A stretch of DNA of 6,170 nt. Origin: Lishizhenia sp. (GTDB lineage: Bacteria > Bacteroidota > Bacteroidia > Flavobacteriales_D > Crocinitomicaceae). A model generated the notes under the pieces. It was not told the origin of the DNA, searched no databases, and saw only the letters and a program-made list of their open reading frames with translations. The stretch's first letter is position 1, and each line of letters opens with the position of its first letter. The stretch is from the NCBI GenBank assembly GCA_007117055.1, contig SKHH01000137.1, positions 1 through 6,170 of the forward strand. Reading direction: 5' to 3'. Below, one piece after another: positions 1-6,170 of the stretch. The position numbers and the translations under genes were made by a program.

Positions 1-998
1 CTACGGGTGCAACAACTTTAGACTTCGCCTTTGATATTCATACCGATATTGGACTTTCCTGTTTAGGAGCAAAAGTGAACAATAAGCTTGTTCCGTTGAG
101 TCATCAATTAAAAAATGGACATCAAGTAGAAATCATTACTTCTTCCAAACAAAAACCAAACGAAGAATGGTTGAAGTTTTGTGTAACTGCCCGAGCGAAA
201 CAAAAAATAAAAGGTGCGTTAAACGAAGAGAGAAAGCGTATAGCATTGGACGGGAAAGAAATTTTAATGCGTAAATTCAAACAGCATAATATAAATTTCA
301 CCTCTGAGAATTTAACGATACTTGAAAAGTATTTCCATACGGCAACAACTACAGATTTATACATTCGTATCGCAAAAGGTAAATTAGATTTAGCCAAGTT
401 ACGATCGATTAAAAGTGTAGCCGGTAATTTGCAGTTAGAGAAAAAAGAAACCTCTTCTAAAATCAAGGATGCTCCTTCCATTCAAAAGCGCATTGATAAA
501 AAGAAAGATACTTTAATTATAGGAGAGGAATTTAATAATATTCAGTACGCGTTTGCTAAATGTTGTAATCCACTTCCCGGGGATTCTGTTTTTGGATTTA
601 TTACAATCAACGACGGAATTAAAATTCATAGAACCACTTGTCCGAATGCCGAGCACTTGATGTCTAAAATGAATTATCGCTGTATTAGCGCACATTGGAA
701 GGCAGAGGAAGTGAAAGAACATATTGCAAAACTGCGTCTAATTGGTATTGATGATATAGGGATAGTAAATAAAATCACCCAAATTATTTCCTTTCAACAT
801 AATGTGAATATGAAATCCATCAGTTTCGAATCGAAAGATGGTATTTTTGAGGGTAAAATTCAGGTGTATGTCTTAGACAAACTGCATTTGGACGAACTTA
901 TTTCAAAGTTTGAATTATTAGAAGGAATAAAACGAGTAGAAAGATGGGACGAAGCACAGGAAGAAACCATCGATGAAGAAGAAGAACACCTACCATAA
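1..998 (+). CDS. rel: RelA/SpoT-family (p)ppGpp synthetase/hydrolase, C-terminal part (5' end outside window)
   Basis: This is the regulatory C-terminal half of a long RelA/SpoT homologue, the ribosome-associated enzyme family that makes and/or degrades the stringent-response alarmone (p)ppGpp. The frame is open from base 3, giving 331 visible residues. The GTG at 75 is internal, because TGS-domain sequence (GATTLDFAFDIHTDIG) precedes it. Domains in order: TGS at residues 1-46, ending in NGHQVEIIT; a helical linker with EEWLKFCVTARAK; a zinc-finger/RIS domain around 180-222 with adjacent Cys187-Cys188, then PLPGD and HRTTC (His209, Cys213); and an ACT domain at about 240-316. The tail is strongly acidic (DEEEEHLP). 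The hydrolase and synthetase domains lie left of the window, so RelA-like and SpoT/Rel-like activity cannot be told apart. Most Bacteroidota carry at least one bifunctional Rel. The stop is TAA at 996-998. The metallophosphoesterase gene follows on the same strand after 50 bases. Confidence 0.95.
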   Translation, partial: TGATTLDFAFDIHTDIGLSCLGAKVNNKLVPLSHQLKNGHQVEIITSSKQKPNEEWLKFCVTARAKQKIKGALNEERKRIALDGKEILMRKFKQHNINFTSENLTILEKYFHTATTTDLYIRIAKGKLDLAKLRSIKSVAGNLQLEKKETSSKIKDAPSIQKRIDKKKDTLIIGEEFNNIQYAFAKCCNPLPGDSVFGFITINDGIKIHRTTCPNAEHLMSKMNYRCISAHWKAEEVKEHIAKLRLIGIDDIGIVNKITQIISFQHNVNMKSISFESKDGIFEGKIQVYVLDKLHLDELISKFELLEGIKRVERWDEAQEETIDEEEEHLP

Positions 999-1048
999 CA
1001 CAACAAATTGGGTTTATGCTTGTTTGTAATTTTATATTTTAGCATTTC

Positions 1049-2299
1049 ATGAACTATAGATACTTAATAGCTTTTGCATTTATCATTTCTATTTGTGTTT
1101 TTCTTGATCTTTATACCTGGTATGGATTGAAAAAAACGGTAGAACCACGTGTGTTTAAATTTTTTAAATGGTTTATTCCTGTTTCGACTTTTCTGTTTTT
1201 TATTGGTTTTATTTGGAGTTTTTACCGTTCTGGTCAAGGGGTGCATAATGCGAGTTACGGACTTAATCTTCTTGTTGGTTTTACCTTTGGTGTTTTTTTA
1301 GCTAAACTGTTGATTGCAACCCCTTTTTTACTGGAAGATCTTGTGCGATTCTCGGTGTATCTGTTTAAGAAGATTACGGCTACAAGTGGAACGGAAGTAA
1401 ATGTGCCTAGTAGGAGGGAATTCGTCCGTAACATTTCTTTGGCCTTAGCTGCTATACCGCTTACAGGTACAATTTATGCCATTACAAGAGGTAAATATAA
1501 TTACCAAGTAGTCGATTTGGCTTTAAAATTCAAATCGTTACCACGTGCTTTTGATGGATTAAAAATAGTTCAATTTACGGATTTTCATGCGGGTAGTTTT
1601 GATGATTTTAATGCCGTTGAAAAAGGTTTAGCACTAATTAATGAACAACAACCCGATATAGTAGTTTTTACAGGAGATTTGGTGAATAACCGTTCGGAAG
1701 AAGCATTGCCATTTATAGAAATGCTACGAAAAATTGAAGCGCCCATGGGAAAATATGCTATTTTGGGGAATCACGATTACGGTGATTATCGTCCATTTGA
1801 AACGCTTAAGGAGAAAGAGGAGGATTTTGAATTGATCCACGACATCTATAAGCAAAGTGGTTTTCAACTTTTAAAAAATGAGTCGGTAAGTTTTGAAAAA
1901 AATGGAGAACGAATTCACCTCGGCGGAATGGAGAATTGGGGAAACCCACCCTTCCCACAATATGGTGATTTGAGTAAAACGACAGAAAATATTCCAGAAG
2001 GCGATTTCACAGTGTTGCTGTCACACGATCCTGATCATTGGGAGTACGAAGTGAGAACGCATAATAAGAAAATTGATTTAACCTTGAGCGGTCATACGCA
2101 TGGTGCTCAATTTGGTGTCGATATTCCTGGTTGGAAATGGAGTCCTGTGAAATACAGGTATCGTCGTTGGTTAGGACACTATCAAGAAAACGAACGCCAT
2201 TTATATGTAAGTAAAGGGTTTGGTTTTTTAGGATTCCCTGGTAGAATTGGTATGTCTCCAGAAATTATTTCCATCGAATTAAAGGCAGAAAAAGTCTAG
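1049..2299 (+). CDS. Membrane-anchored calcineurin-like metallophosphoesterase (YaeI/YkuE-type)
   Basis: This 416-residue protein is a two-metal phosphohydrolase of the calcineurin superfamily on a hydrophobic N-terminal anchor. I see probable membrane segments at about 4-27, 39-59 and 70-96, and a fourth weaker one at 129-146. The catalytic domain starts near 170. Its metal-site motifs are in the usual order: TDFH (Asp178, His180), GD (Asp210), GNHD (240-243), SHD (325-327) and GHTHG (348-352). All expected ligands are present, so it should be active. Just before the fourth segment is SRREF (121-125), which resembles a Tat motif but sits inside the protein. Many relatives consist only of the Tat-like peptide plus the catalytic domain, so the first 110 residues are an added membrane module. 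Relatives include LpxG of Chlamydia (UDP-diacylglucosamine hydrolase), but the substrate here cannot be read from sequence. The ATG start leads straight into the first membrane segment. The 50-base gap upstream is AT-rich with no convincing promoter or hairpin. Confidence 0.9.
   Translation: MNYRYLIAFAFIISICVFLDLYTWYGLKKTVEPRVFKFFKWFIPVSTFLFFIGFIWSFYRSGQGVHNASYGLNLLVGFTFGVFLAKLLIATPFLLEDLVRFSVYLFKKITATSGTEVNVPSRREFVRNISLALAAIPLTGTIYAITRGKYNYQVVDLALKFKSLPRAFDGLKIVQFTDFHAGSFDDFNAVEKGLALINEQQPDIVVFTGDLVNNRSEEALPFIEMLRKIEAPMGKYAILGNHDYGDYRPFETLKEKEEDFELIHDIYKQSGFQLLKNESVSFEKNGERIHLGGMENWGNPPFPQYGDLSKTTENIPEGDFTVLLSHDPDHWEYEVRTHNKKIDLTLSGHTHGAQFGVDIPGWKWSPVKYRYRRWLGHYQENERHLYVSKGFGFLGFPGRIGMSPEIISIELKAEKV
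2296..2299. other. Shared CTAG: overlapping stop codons of two convergent genes
   Basis: The palindromic tetranucleotide CTAG holds the TAG stop of the metallophosphoesterase gene on the + strand (2297-2299) and the TAG stop of the isochorismate synthase gene on the - strand (2298-2296). There is therefore no intergenic space for a terminator, and each transcript must end inside the opposing coding region. Confidence 0.9.
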
Positions 2300-3279
2300 T
2301 TTTCACCAATTACCTTCACTAATGTGAGTGCTTTGTTTTCTGTTTCGTTCCACTCTTCCATAGGGCTAGAATCGTTTGTGATACCTCCTCCTAAGTATAA
2401 CCAACATTCGTTTTTTGCGTATTCCATGCAGCGCAAGTTTACGTAACTTTGAATGTAATCTTTGTTTTTTAGTCCGATTATACCCGTGTAGAGTTTTCGG
2501 TTATGCGGTTCTTTTTGTGAAATTAATTTAGCGGCCTTTTCTGTCGGAACTCCACAAACGGCGGGAGTAGGGTGTAGCACTTGAATTAATTCGGACCATT
2601 TATCACTCTTTAAAGGAAATTTAAAATCGTTTTTAAGGTGATATACGGCTCCTGTAAAAAAGGTATGAGGCGCTTCTGTTTGAATACGATTGTTAGGGAC
2701 AAATTGAAGTAGTTTTTTGTGAATGTAATCACTCACATAGCCTTGTTCTTCTTTTTCTTTTTGACGCCATTCGATGTGTTTTTCATTTTTAGTGCCAGCT
2801 AAAGCGGTGGTTCGTAATTCTTGTTCTGTTCCGCTGATTAATATCTCAGGGGTAGCACCAATCCATGTCCCAAATGATGCGTCAGAAATACAATAGACTA
2901 GCGCATTAGCAGCGTATTTTTCGCATAAAGTATTAAATATTTCAGCGATGCTCAATTGCGTTTTTACTTGTTTGACTCTCGAAAAAATAGCTTTCTGAAT
3001 TTCTTGTTGCTTCATTTCATGTTGGAAACCGTTTAACCTTTCTAAGTACTCCTGTTTCGCAATAAAATGAGGAATAGTATCAGTTCTGTGAAATTCTTGA
3101 ACGTCTGAAATAGTATCAACGGTTTTACTTTGAGCAAGGTCAAAAGCGTACACATGCTGTTTTAAAAAGTCGGTGACAAAAAAGGATGGTTCAGGCAATT
3201 TGTCTAAGTTGGAATCACTCCAAATTCCGACTCTTATAACTTCAGGTTCATTAGGGAACTTATACGCTAATACGCCCAT
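2296..3279 (-). CDS. menF: Isochorismate synthase (MenF/EntC type)
   Basis: The enzyme converts chorismate to isochorismate in the cytoplasm, the first committed step of classical menaquinone synthesis. From the ATG at 3279 it has 327 residues, shorter than E. coli MenF (about 430), with a reduced N-terminal region. The chorismate-binding core is complete. Probable general base Lys96 (IQKAIFSR) and general acid Glu145 (GATPE) are 49 residues apart, close to the 50 in EntC and MenF. Other motifs are LAGT (160-163), KEKEEQ (174-179), LHPTPAVCG (235-243), GIIG (266-269), SYVNLR (278-283), and GGGIT followed by EEWNET near the C-terminus. Overlapping context supports menaquinone: the gene follows a MenI-type thioesterase by one base. 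A siderophore-type EntC role is the alternative, but no siderophore genes are nearby. The frame stays open to a TTG at 3300 that would overlap the thioesterase gene by 20 bases; I prefer the ATG, which starts right after that gene's TAA. Confidence 0.9.
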   Translation of the reverse strand: MGVLAYKFPNEPEVIRVGIWSDSNLDKLPEPSFFVTDFLKQHVYAFDLAQSKTVDTISDVQEFHRTDTIPHFIAKQEYLERLNGFQHEMKQQEIQKAIFSRVKQVKTQLSIAEIFNTLCEKYAANALVYCISDASFGTWIGATPEILISGTEQELRTTALAGTKNEKHIEWRQKEKEEQGYVSDYIHKKLLQFVPNNRIQTEAPHTFFTGAVYHLKNDFKFPLKSDKWSELIQVLHPTPAVCGVPTEKAAKLISQKEPHNRKLYTGIIGLKNKDYIQSYVNLRCMEYAKNECWLYLGGGITNDSSPMEEWNETENKALTLVKVIGEN

Positions 3280-3280
3280 G

Positions 3281-3703
3281 TTACTTTTTTCTAGGAACAA
3301 TCATCACTGTTAAACGACCTGTACAAACTAATTTTCCTGTAGCTTCATCTGTGAGGTCTACTTGCCACACGTGCGTGCGTTTTCCAGCATGAATTACTTT
3401 TCCAACGGCTTTTACGATTCCTGAAGTCATGCTGCCAATATGGTTTGCGTTGATTTCCAAACCTACGGGAGCTTCATTATCTAAATCCACCAGTAGTGAA
3501 GACCCCATGGACCCAACACTTTCAATTAATGCGGCACTAGCTCCTCCATGGAGGAGCCCCAGCGGCTGGTGTGTTTTTTCGTTTACCGGCATGGTGCAAA
3601 CGACATAATCGTCTCCAATTTCTATGCACTTCATGTCTAATAACGACATCAATGTTTTACCACTCATTTGGTTGATAATCGCAGGGTCTACTTTTTTAAG
3701 CAT
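3281..3703 (-). CDS. menI: Hotdog-fold acyl-CoA thioesterase, probable 1,4-dihydroxy-2-naphthoyl-CoA hydrolase
   Basis: This 140-residue protein belongs to the PaaI/YdiI group of hotdog thioesterases, which act as cytoplasmic oligomers. It follows the pattern of E. coli MenI (YdiI) closely: GDD at 30-32, a TMPV strand, QPLGLLHGGAS (47-56) with the active-site loop, catalytic-position Glu61 in IESVGS, then GLEINANH (81-88), and VWQVDLTDE (112-120). The length is normal for the family. MenI removes CoA from 1,4-dihydroxy-2-naphthoyl-CoA to give the ring that MenA prenylates. The isochorismate synthase gene one base downstream supports this role over a general PaaI-like clean-up function. The start is the ATG at 3703. 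Upstream is A/T-rich sequence without a Shine-Dalgarno motif, as is common in Bacteroidota. A 44-base gap separates it from the prenyltransferase gene. Fold and family are secure; the exact substrate is inferred from similarity and context. Confidence 0.85.
   Translation of the reverse strand: MLKKVDPAIINQMSGKTLMSLLDMKCIEIGDDYVVCTMPVNEKTHQPLGLLHGGASAALIESVGSMGSSLLVDLDNEAPVGLEINANHIGSMTSGIVKAVGKVIHAGKRTHVWQVDLTDEATGKLVCTGRLTVMIVPRKK
3540..3557. repeat. 18-base perfect palindrome inside the thioesterase gene
   Basis: GCTCCTCCATGGAGGAGC equals its own reverse complement over all 18 bases, with no spacer. On the - strand it lies in the codons for the LLHGGAS active-site loop of the thioesterase. 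It is GC-rich in an AT-rich region. The bases flanking it do not extend the symmetry. The codons explain much of it (CTC CTC CAT GGA GGA GC), so it may be coincidental. With no loop it would make a poor RNA hairpin, and no T-run follows, so it is not a terminator. Confidence 0.8.
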
Positions 3704-3747
3704 ACTAATTTTAATTTATTGATAGACAAAATTCTTCTTGCTTTTGT

Positions 3748-4716
3748 TTAGGAAACACCATGTAATCGTAGAAGAATTACCCAAAACACAGGTAGTGTTA
3801 ACCCAATAATCATGATGAATTTTATCAGTAAATGAAATGTTTTAAATTGACTTGGAATGTTTGCTTTTACACCTAGGAATAACGCAATAATTAACACGAT
3901 AGCTGCTACTAAAATAGGAATGAAAGCAAGTAGTGTGAGTATATTTTCATTGTGGTAAGCATAGATTAAAAAAGAAGTAAAGAAAATTGGAGTTACGAGT
4001 AATATGAGTACAATGCGTTTCGATTTTCGAATACCAAGGGTCAAAGGAAGCGTTTTAGCATTTAAAATTTTGTCCCCCGGAATATCTTCGATGTCTTTGG
4101 TTATTTCTCTTGCCCAATTTAAAAAGAAGGCAAATAAAGCCATACCTATGGAAATGTAGATGGGGTATTGCTCAACTGAAGATAGTCGAAAAGGATAATA
4201 GGTCGTGAGTGTATCTCCATCCAAATGTTGGTTGTAATAGATTCCGACAAGAATGGGAACGAATGCAGTTAACACGGCAATTGTAACATTTCCCATTACT
4301 GCTGTTCTTTTTAATTGCATGGAATAAAAAACAAGTAAGTTGATAGAGAGCAGGTGTATAAACAAATACCAAAATGTTTCAAAAAGATAGCTCAAATAAG
4401 CTGCAATTGTAAAAGCGATCAAATTGATAAGCCAGTGTAAAACAATTCCCCATCTTCGTTTAATATGCTTTCCAATAACAATTGTTTTTGGTCGGTTGAT
4501 ACGGTCTGCCTTTACATCAAAATAATCATTAATGATGTTTCCCGCTGCCGCAATGAGTACAGTGGAAAAAACCAATAGAAAAAAAGAGGAATTTAAAAGA
4601 ACAGATTGGTATCCTGAACGCACAAAAAGCTCGTCAAAATACCATCCTAAGCCATACATCGTAGCAACGATAATAAGTAAATTGAATGTCCGAATTAAAC
4701 GTAAAAAATGTATCAT
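3748..4716 (-). CDS. UbiA-family polytopic prenyltransferase
   Basis: This 322-residue integral membrane protein transfers a polyprenyl chain from its diphosphate to an acceptor. I see eight or nine hydrophobic segments. Both Asp-rich Mg/diphosphate motifs are intact: NDYFDVKADRINRP (63-76, with Asp64, Asp67, Asp71) and REITKDIEDIPGD (203-215, with Asp208, Asp211, Asp215). The YSMQLKR loop (131-137) is also typical. The length fits the family. The NDxxDxxxDxxNRP form is that of the UbiA and archaeal-type digeranylgeranylglyceryl-phosphate synthase branches, not an obvious MenA signature. Its neighbours are menaquinone genes, so a MenA-like role is possible by context, and a lipid-prenylating role is possible by motif. 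I do not assign a symbol. The ATG at 4716 overlaps the TGA of the upstream OmpA-family gene as ATGA, which fixes the start and suggests translational coupling. The TAA stop is at 3748-3750. Confidence 0.9.
   Translation of the reverse strand: MIHFLRLIRTFNLLIIVATMYGLGWYFDELFVRSGYQSVLLNSSFFLLVFSTVLIAAAGNIINDYFDVKADRINRPKTIVIGKHIKRRWGIVLHWLINLIAFTIAAYLSYLFETFWYLFIHLLSINLLVFYSMQLKRTAVMGNVTIAVLTAFVPILVGIYYNQHLDGDTLTTYYPFRLSSVEQYPIYISIGMALFAFFLNWAREITKDIEDIPGDKILNAKTLPLTLGIRKSKRIVLILLVTPIFFTSFLIYAYHNENILTLLAFIPILVAAIVLIIALFLGVKANIPSQFKTFHLLIKFIMIIGLTLPVFWVILLRLHGVS
4713..4716 (-). other. ATGA start-stop overlap between OmpA-family and prenyltransferase genes
   Basis: Read on the - strand, bases 4716-4713 spell ATGA. 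The prenyltransferase ATG shares its last two bases with the TGA stop of the upstream envelope-protein gene. This arrangement usually means the two genes are on one mRNA and that ribosomes can reinitiate from one to the next. Confidence 0.85.
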
Positions 4717-6170
4717 TGTAATATGCGATATTCTGTTCTTCTATTCATTTGATGAGCGTTTTCTTTTTCTTTTGCTGTATCCATTCGCGCAATTTCCTCA
4801 TCCGTAATTTTAGGCTGAGTTTGACCATATCCTCTGAAGGATAAACGTTCTTTTTCTATACCTTTTTCAATGAGGTATTCATGCACAGCAGCGGCTCTTC
4901 GTTGTGATAATTGTTGGTTAGAAATGGCGTCACCTCGTGTATCTGTATGTCCGCCAATCTCAATTCGAACGCTACTGTTTTCTCTTAAAAAAGCATAGAG
5001 TTTATCTAATTCAACAAACGATTCTGGACGCAATGTAGATTCTCCCAGATCAAAGAATACATTGGCCAAGGTAATAGCTCCTTCTGATTTTAGAGGAATA
5101 AGTGGCACATCCATATAAACACCTTCCGCATCTTCTCTTTCTATCATATCAAAGTTTTCACTAAAAAAAGCATACCCAGGAAAAGAAACATTTAGGGCAT
5201 AGGATTGGTTCATGGGGAGCGCAACTAAAAATTCCCCTGTAAGTTGATCCGCAGAGGATTGAACGACCTGCTTCCCTGTTGCTAAATCAATAAGTTCGAA
5301 TTTACCGGCTACGGGTTGTTTTGTAGTGGCATCATATACTAACCCTTCAAAATAGGTAGTTCGTGTAGGACGAAGTTCTTCAGGTAAAATAAAGTAATAA
5401 ATATCTAAGCTTCCATACCCTCCAGGTCTATCTGAAGCAAAAAAAGCAATTTCACCATCTGGGCCAACAAGTAGAGAGTTTTCATCATTTTCAGTATTAA
5501 TTGGATACCCTAAATTTACGGGGTTTTTCCAAGATCCGTCTGCTTGTAATTCAGTCATATAAATATCTGAACCTCCCATTCCAATATGTCCATTAGATGC
5601 AAAATAAAGCGTCTTCCCATCGGGGTGAATATGGACGGAGGTTTCCATGCCATTCGTATTTATATTATCCGGAAGCATTTCTGCTTTACTCCAAGTACCA
5701 TCCTCTTGTAAGGTACTTTTATAAATGTCACTTCGTTGGTTTCCTCTTTTTCGAATTCGACGTACAAAATACAAGGTTTTCCCATCAGATGACAATGAAG
5801 GTTGTGATTCCCAGTGAAATGTATTAACCTCTCCCGGAAGATTAACTGGTTTTGTCCATGTGTTTCCTACTCGGCGTGTAATAAATAGATCACAACTTCC
5901 ATAGCCTTCTCTGTTTGGTCCGTAATCTCCAGTTTCATCTTCACAAGCCACAAATATTAAGGTACGACCATCTGCGGATAAAGTCGGTGCTCCTTCGTTT
6001 TTCGGTGTGTTAATATGTGGCGGCATTGGGACAGCCTTTCCCCAAGTATTTTTGTCTGTAAGGTTAGAAACGAAAAAATCTTCTTGACCTCTTGGTGAAT
6101 TATCATTATTCGGGATTTCTCGGGTAAATAACATCGTTCGACCATCTACGGTAAGGGTAGGGAAGTATTC
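4713..6170 (-). CDS. PorE-like envelope protein: PD40 propeller, carboxypeptidase-regulatory domain, OmpA_C domain (5' end outside window)
   Basis: The frame is open to the right edge, giving 485 visible residues. The ATG at 6134 is internal, because the 12 residues before it (EYFPTLTVDGRT) are part of a propeller repeat. Domains in order: five PD40/WD40-like repeats with DG-[RKE] turns (about 9-17, 66-75, 128-136, 183-192, 236-246), interleaved with four W...P...NT segments (Trp43, 105, 160, 214), forming most of a beta-propeller; a carboxypeptidase-regulatory beta-sandwich at about 272-343 (FEGLVYDATTKQPVAG); and an OmpA_C peptidoglycan-binding domain at about 366-485, with GGHTDTRGDA, NQQLSQRRAAAV and the terminal NRRTEYRI. 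This order matches PorE (PG1058) of Porphyromonas gingivalis, a type IX secretion component that also has N-terminal TPRs; here that region would be outside the window. Bacteroidota encode many paralogues, so a periplasmic or outer-membrane-associated peptidoglycan-binding role is secure, and a secretion role is only inferred. Confidence 0.92.
   Translation of the reverse strand, partial: EYFPTLTVDGRTMLFTREIPNNDNSPRGQEDFFVSNLTDKNTWGKAVPMPPHINTPKNEGAPTLSADGRTLIFVACEDETGDYGPNREGYGSCDLFITRRVGNTWTKPVNLPGEVNTFHWESQPSLSSDGKTLYFVRRIRKRGNQRSDIYKSTLQEDGTWSKAEMLPDNINTNGMETSVHIHPDGKTLYFASNGHIGMGGSDIYMTELQADGSWKNPVNLGYPINTENDENSLLVGPDGEIAFFASDRPGGYGSLDIYYFILPEELRPTRTTYFEGLVYDATTKQPVAGKFELIDLATGKQVVQSSADQLTGEFLVALPMNQSYALNVSFPGYAFFSENFDMIEREDAEGVYMDVPLIPLKSEGAITLANVFFDLGESTLRPESFVELDKLYAFLRENSSVRIEIGGHTDTRGDAISNQQLSQRRAAAVHEYLIEKGIEKERLSFRGYGQTQPKITDEEIARMDTAKEKENAHQMNRRTEYRILQ

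Noticed and set aside
75..77. GTG at 75 as the start of the Rel protein
   Set aside because: The same frame continues to the window edge with clear TGS-domain sequence, so the GTG encodes an internal valine.
1008..1042. Possible Bacteroidota-type promoter before the metallophosphoesterase gene (TTG at 1008, TATTTTAG at 1035)
   Set aside because: The -7-like element has a mismatch to TAnnTTTG, the 24-base spacing is long, and the region is too AT-rich to distinguish from chance.
860..1045. 61-codon - strand open frame over the Rel 3' end and the gap
   Set aside because: The Ser/Cys-rich product is a mirror of the acidic Rel tail codons (GAA/GAT repeats), and nothing supports translation.
2315..2345. 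Possible terminator: TCAC-TAAT-GTGA hairpin followed by T-rich sequence just after the metallophosphoesterase stop
   Set aside because: The stem is only 4 pairs plus a wobble, and the T-rich stretch is interrupted. It lies inside the isochorismate synthase codons and is too weak to call.
3704..3747. Possible promoter or terminator in the 44-base gap between the prenyltransferase and thioesterase genes
   Set aside because: On the - strand there is a TTTTG element but no TAnnTTTG at suitable spacing, and no hairpin was found.
4532..4807. 91-codon + strand open frame opposite the prenyltransferase and OmpA-family genes
   Set aside because: It lies antisense to two well-supported coding regions, has a low-complexity Lys/Phe-rich product with no recognisable motif, and spans the boundary of two real genes.
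5597..5827. 76-codon + strand open frame opposite the propeller repeats
   Set aside because: It is antisense to strongly conserved PD40 repeats and its product shows no family features.
6132..6134. ATG at 6134 as the start of the OmpA-family protein
   Set aside because: The upstream codons in frame complete a PD40 repeat (EYFPTLTVDGRT), so this Met is internal and the gene runs off the window.

Overview
The window looks like ordinary chromosomal DNA from a member of the Bacteroidota, most likely Flavobacteriales. The evidence is AT-rich sequence, starts without clear Shine-Dalgarno sites, a PD40 propeller / carboxypeptidase-regulatory / OmpA_C protein of the kind expanded in this phylum, and menaquinone genes that read like Bacteroidota proteins. 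The lineage is inferred from these protein features, not from a search. No RNA gene, mobile element, CRISPR array or attachment site was found, and no gene-free stretch exceeds about 50 bases.

Layout: two genes run on the + strand. The first is the C-terminal part of a long RelA/SpoT (p)ppGpp enzyme, cut by the left edge and keeping its TGS, zinc-finger/RIS and ACT domains. The second is a membrane-anchored calcineurin-like metallophosphoesterase. Four genes run on the - strand, listed in transcription order from the right edge: a PorE-like OmpA-family envelope protein cut by the right edge, a UbiA-family prenyltransferase, a YdiI/MenI-type hotdog thioesterase, and a MenF/EntC-type isochorismate synthase. 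The two groups converge and share one CTAG tetranucleotide in which both final genes stop.

The - strand genes are packed like an operon: a 4-base ATGA overlap, a 44-base gap, then a 1-base gap. Isochorismate synthase makes the first committed compound of classical menaquinone synthesis. The thioesterase probably releases 1,4-dihydroxy-2-naphthoate from its CoA ester. The prenyltransferase could act on a quinone ring (MenA-like step) or on a lipid head group; its NDxxDxxxDxxNRP motif resembles the UbiA / archaeal-type lipid branch and leaves this open. The leading gene is an envelope structural protein with no evident metabolic link to the rest.

Nothing here is a clearly new biological system. 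The points most worth a second look are the prenyltransferase's substrate, the tight coupling of a PorE-like gene to quinone/prenyl genes, the shared convergent stop, the TTG-versus-ATG start of the isochorismate synthase, and an 18-base perfect palindrome inside the thioesterase active-site codons.
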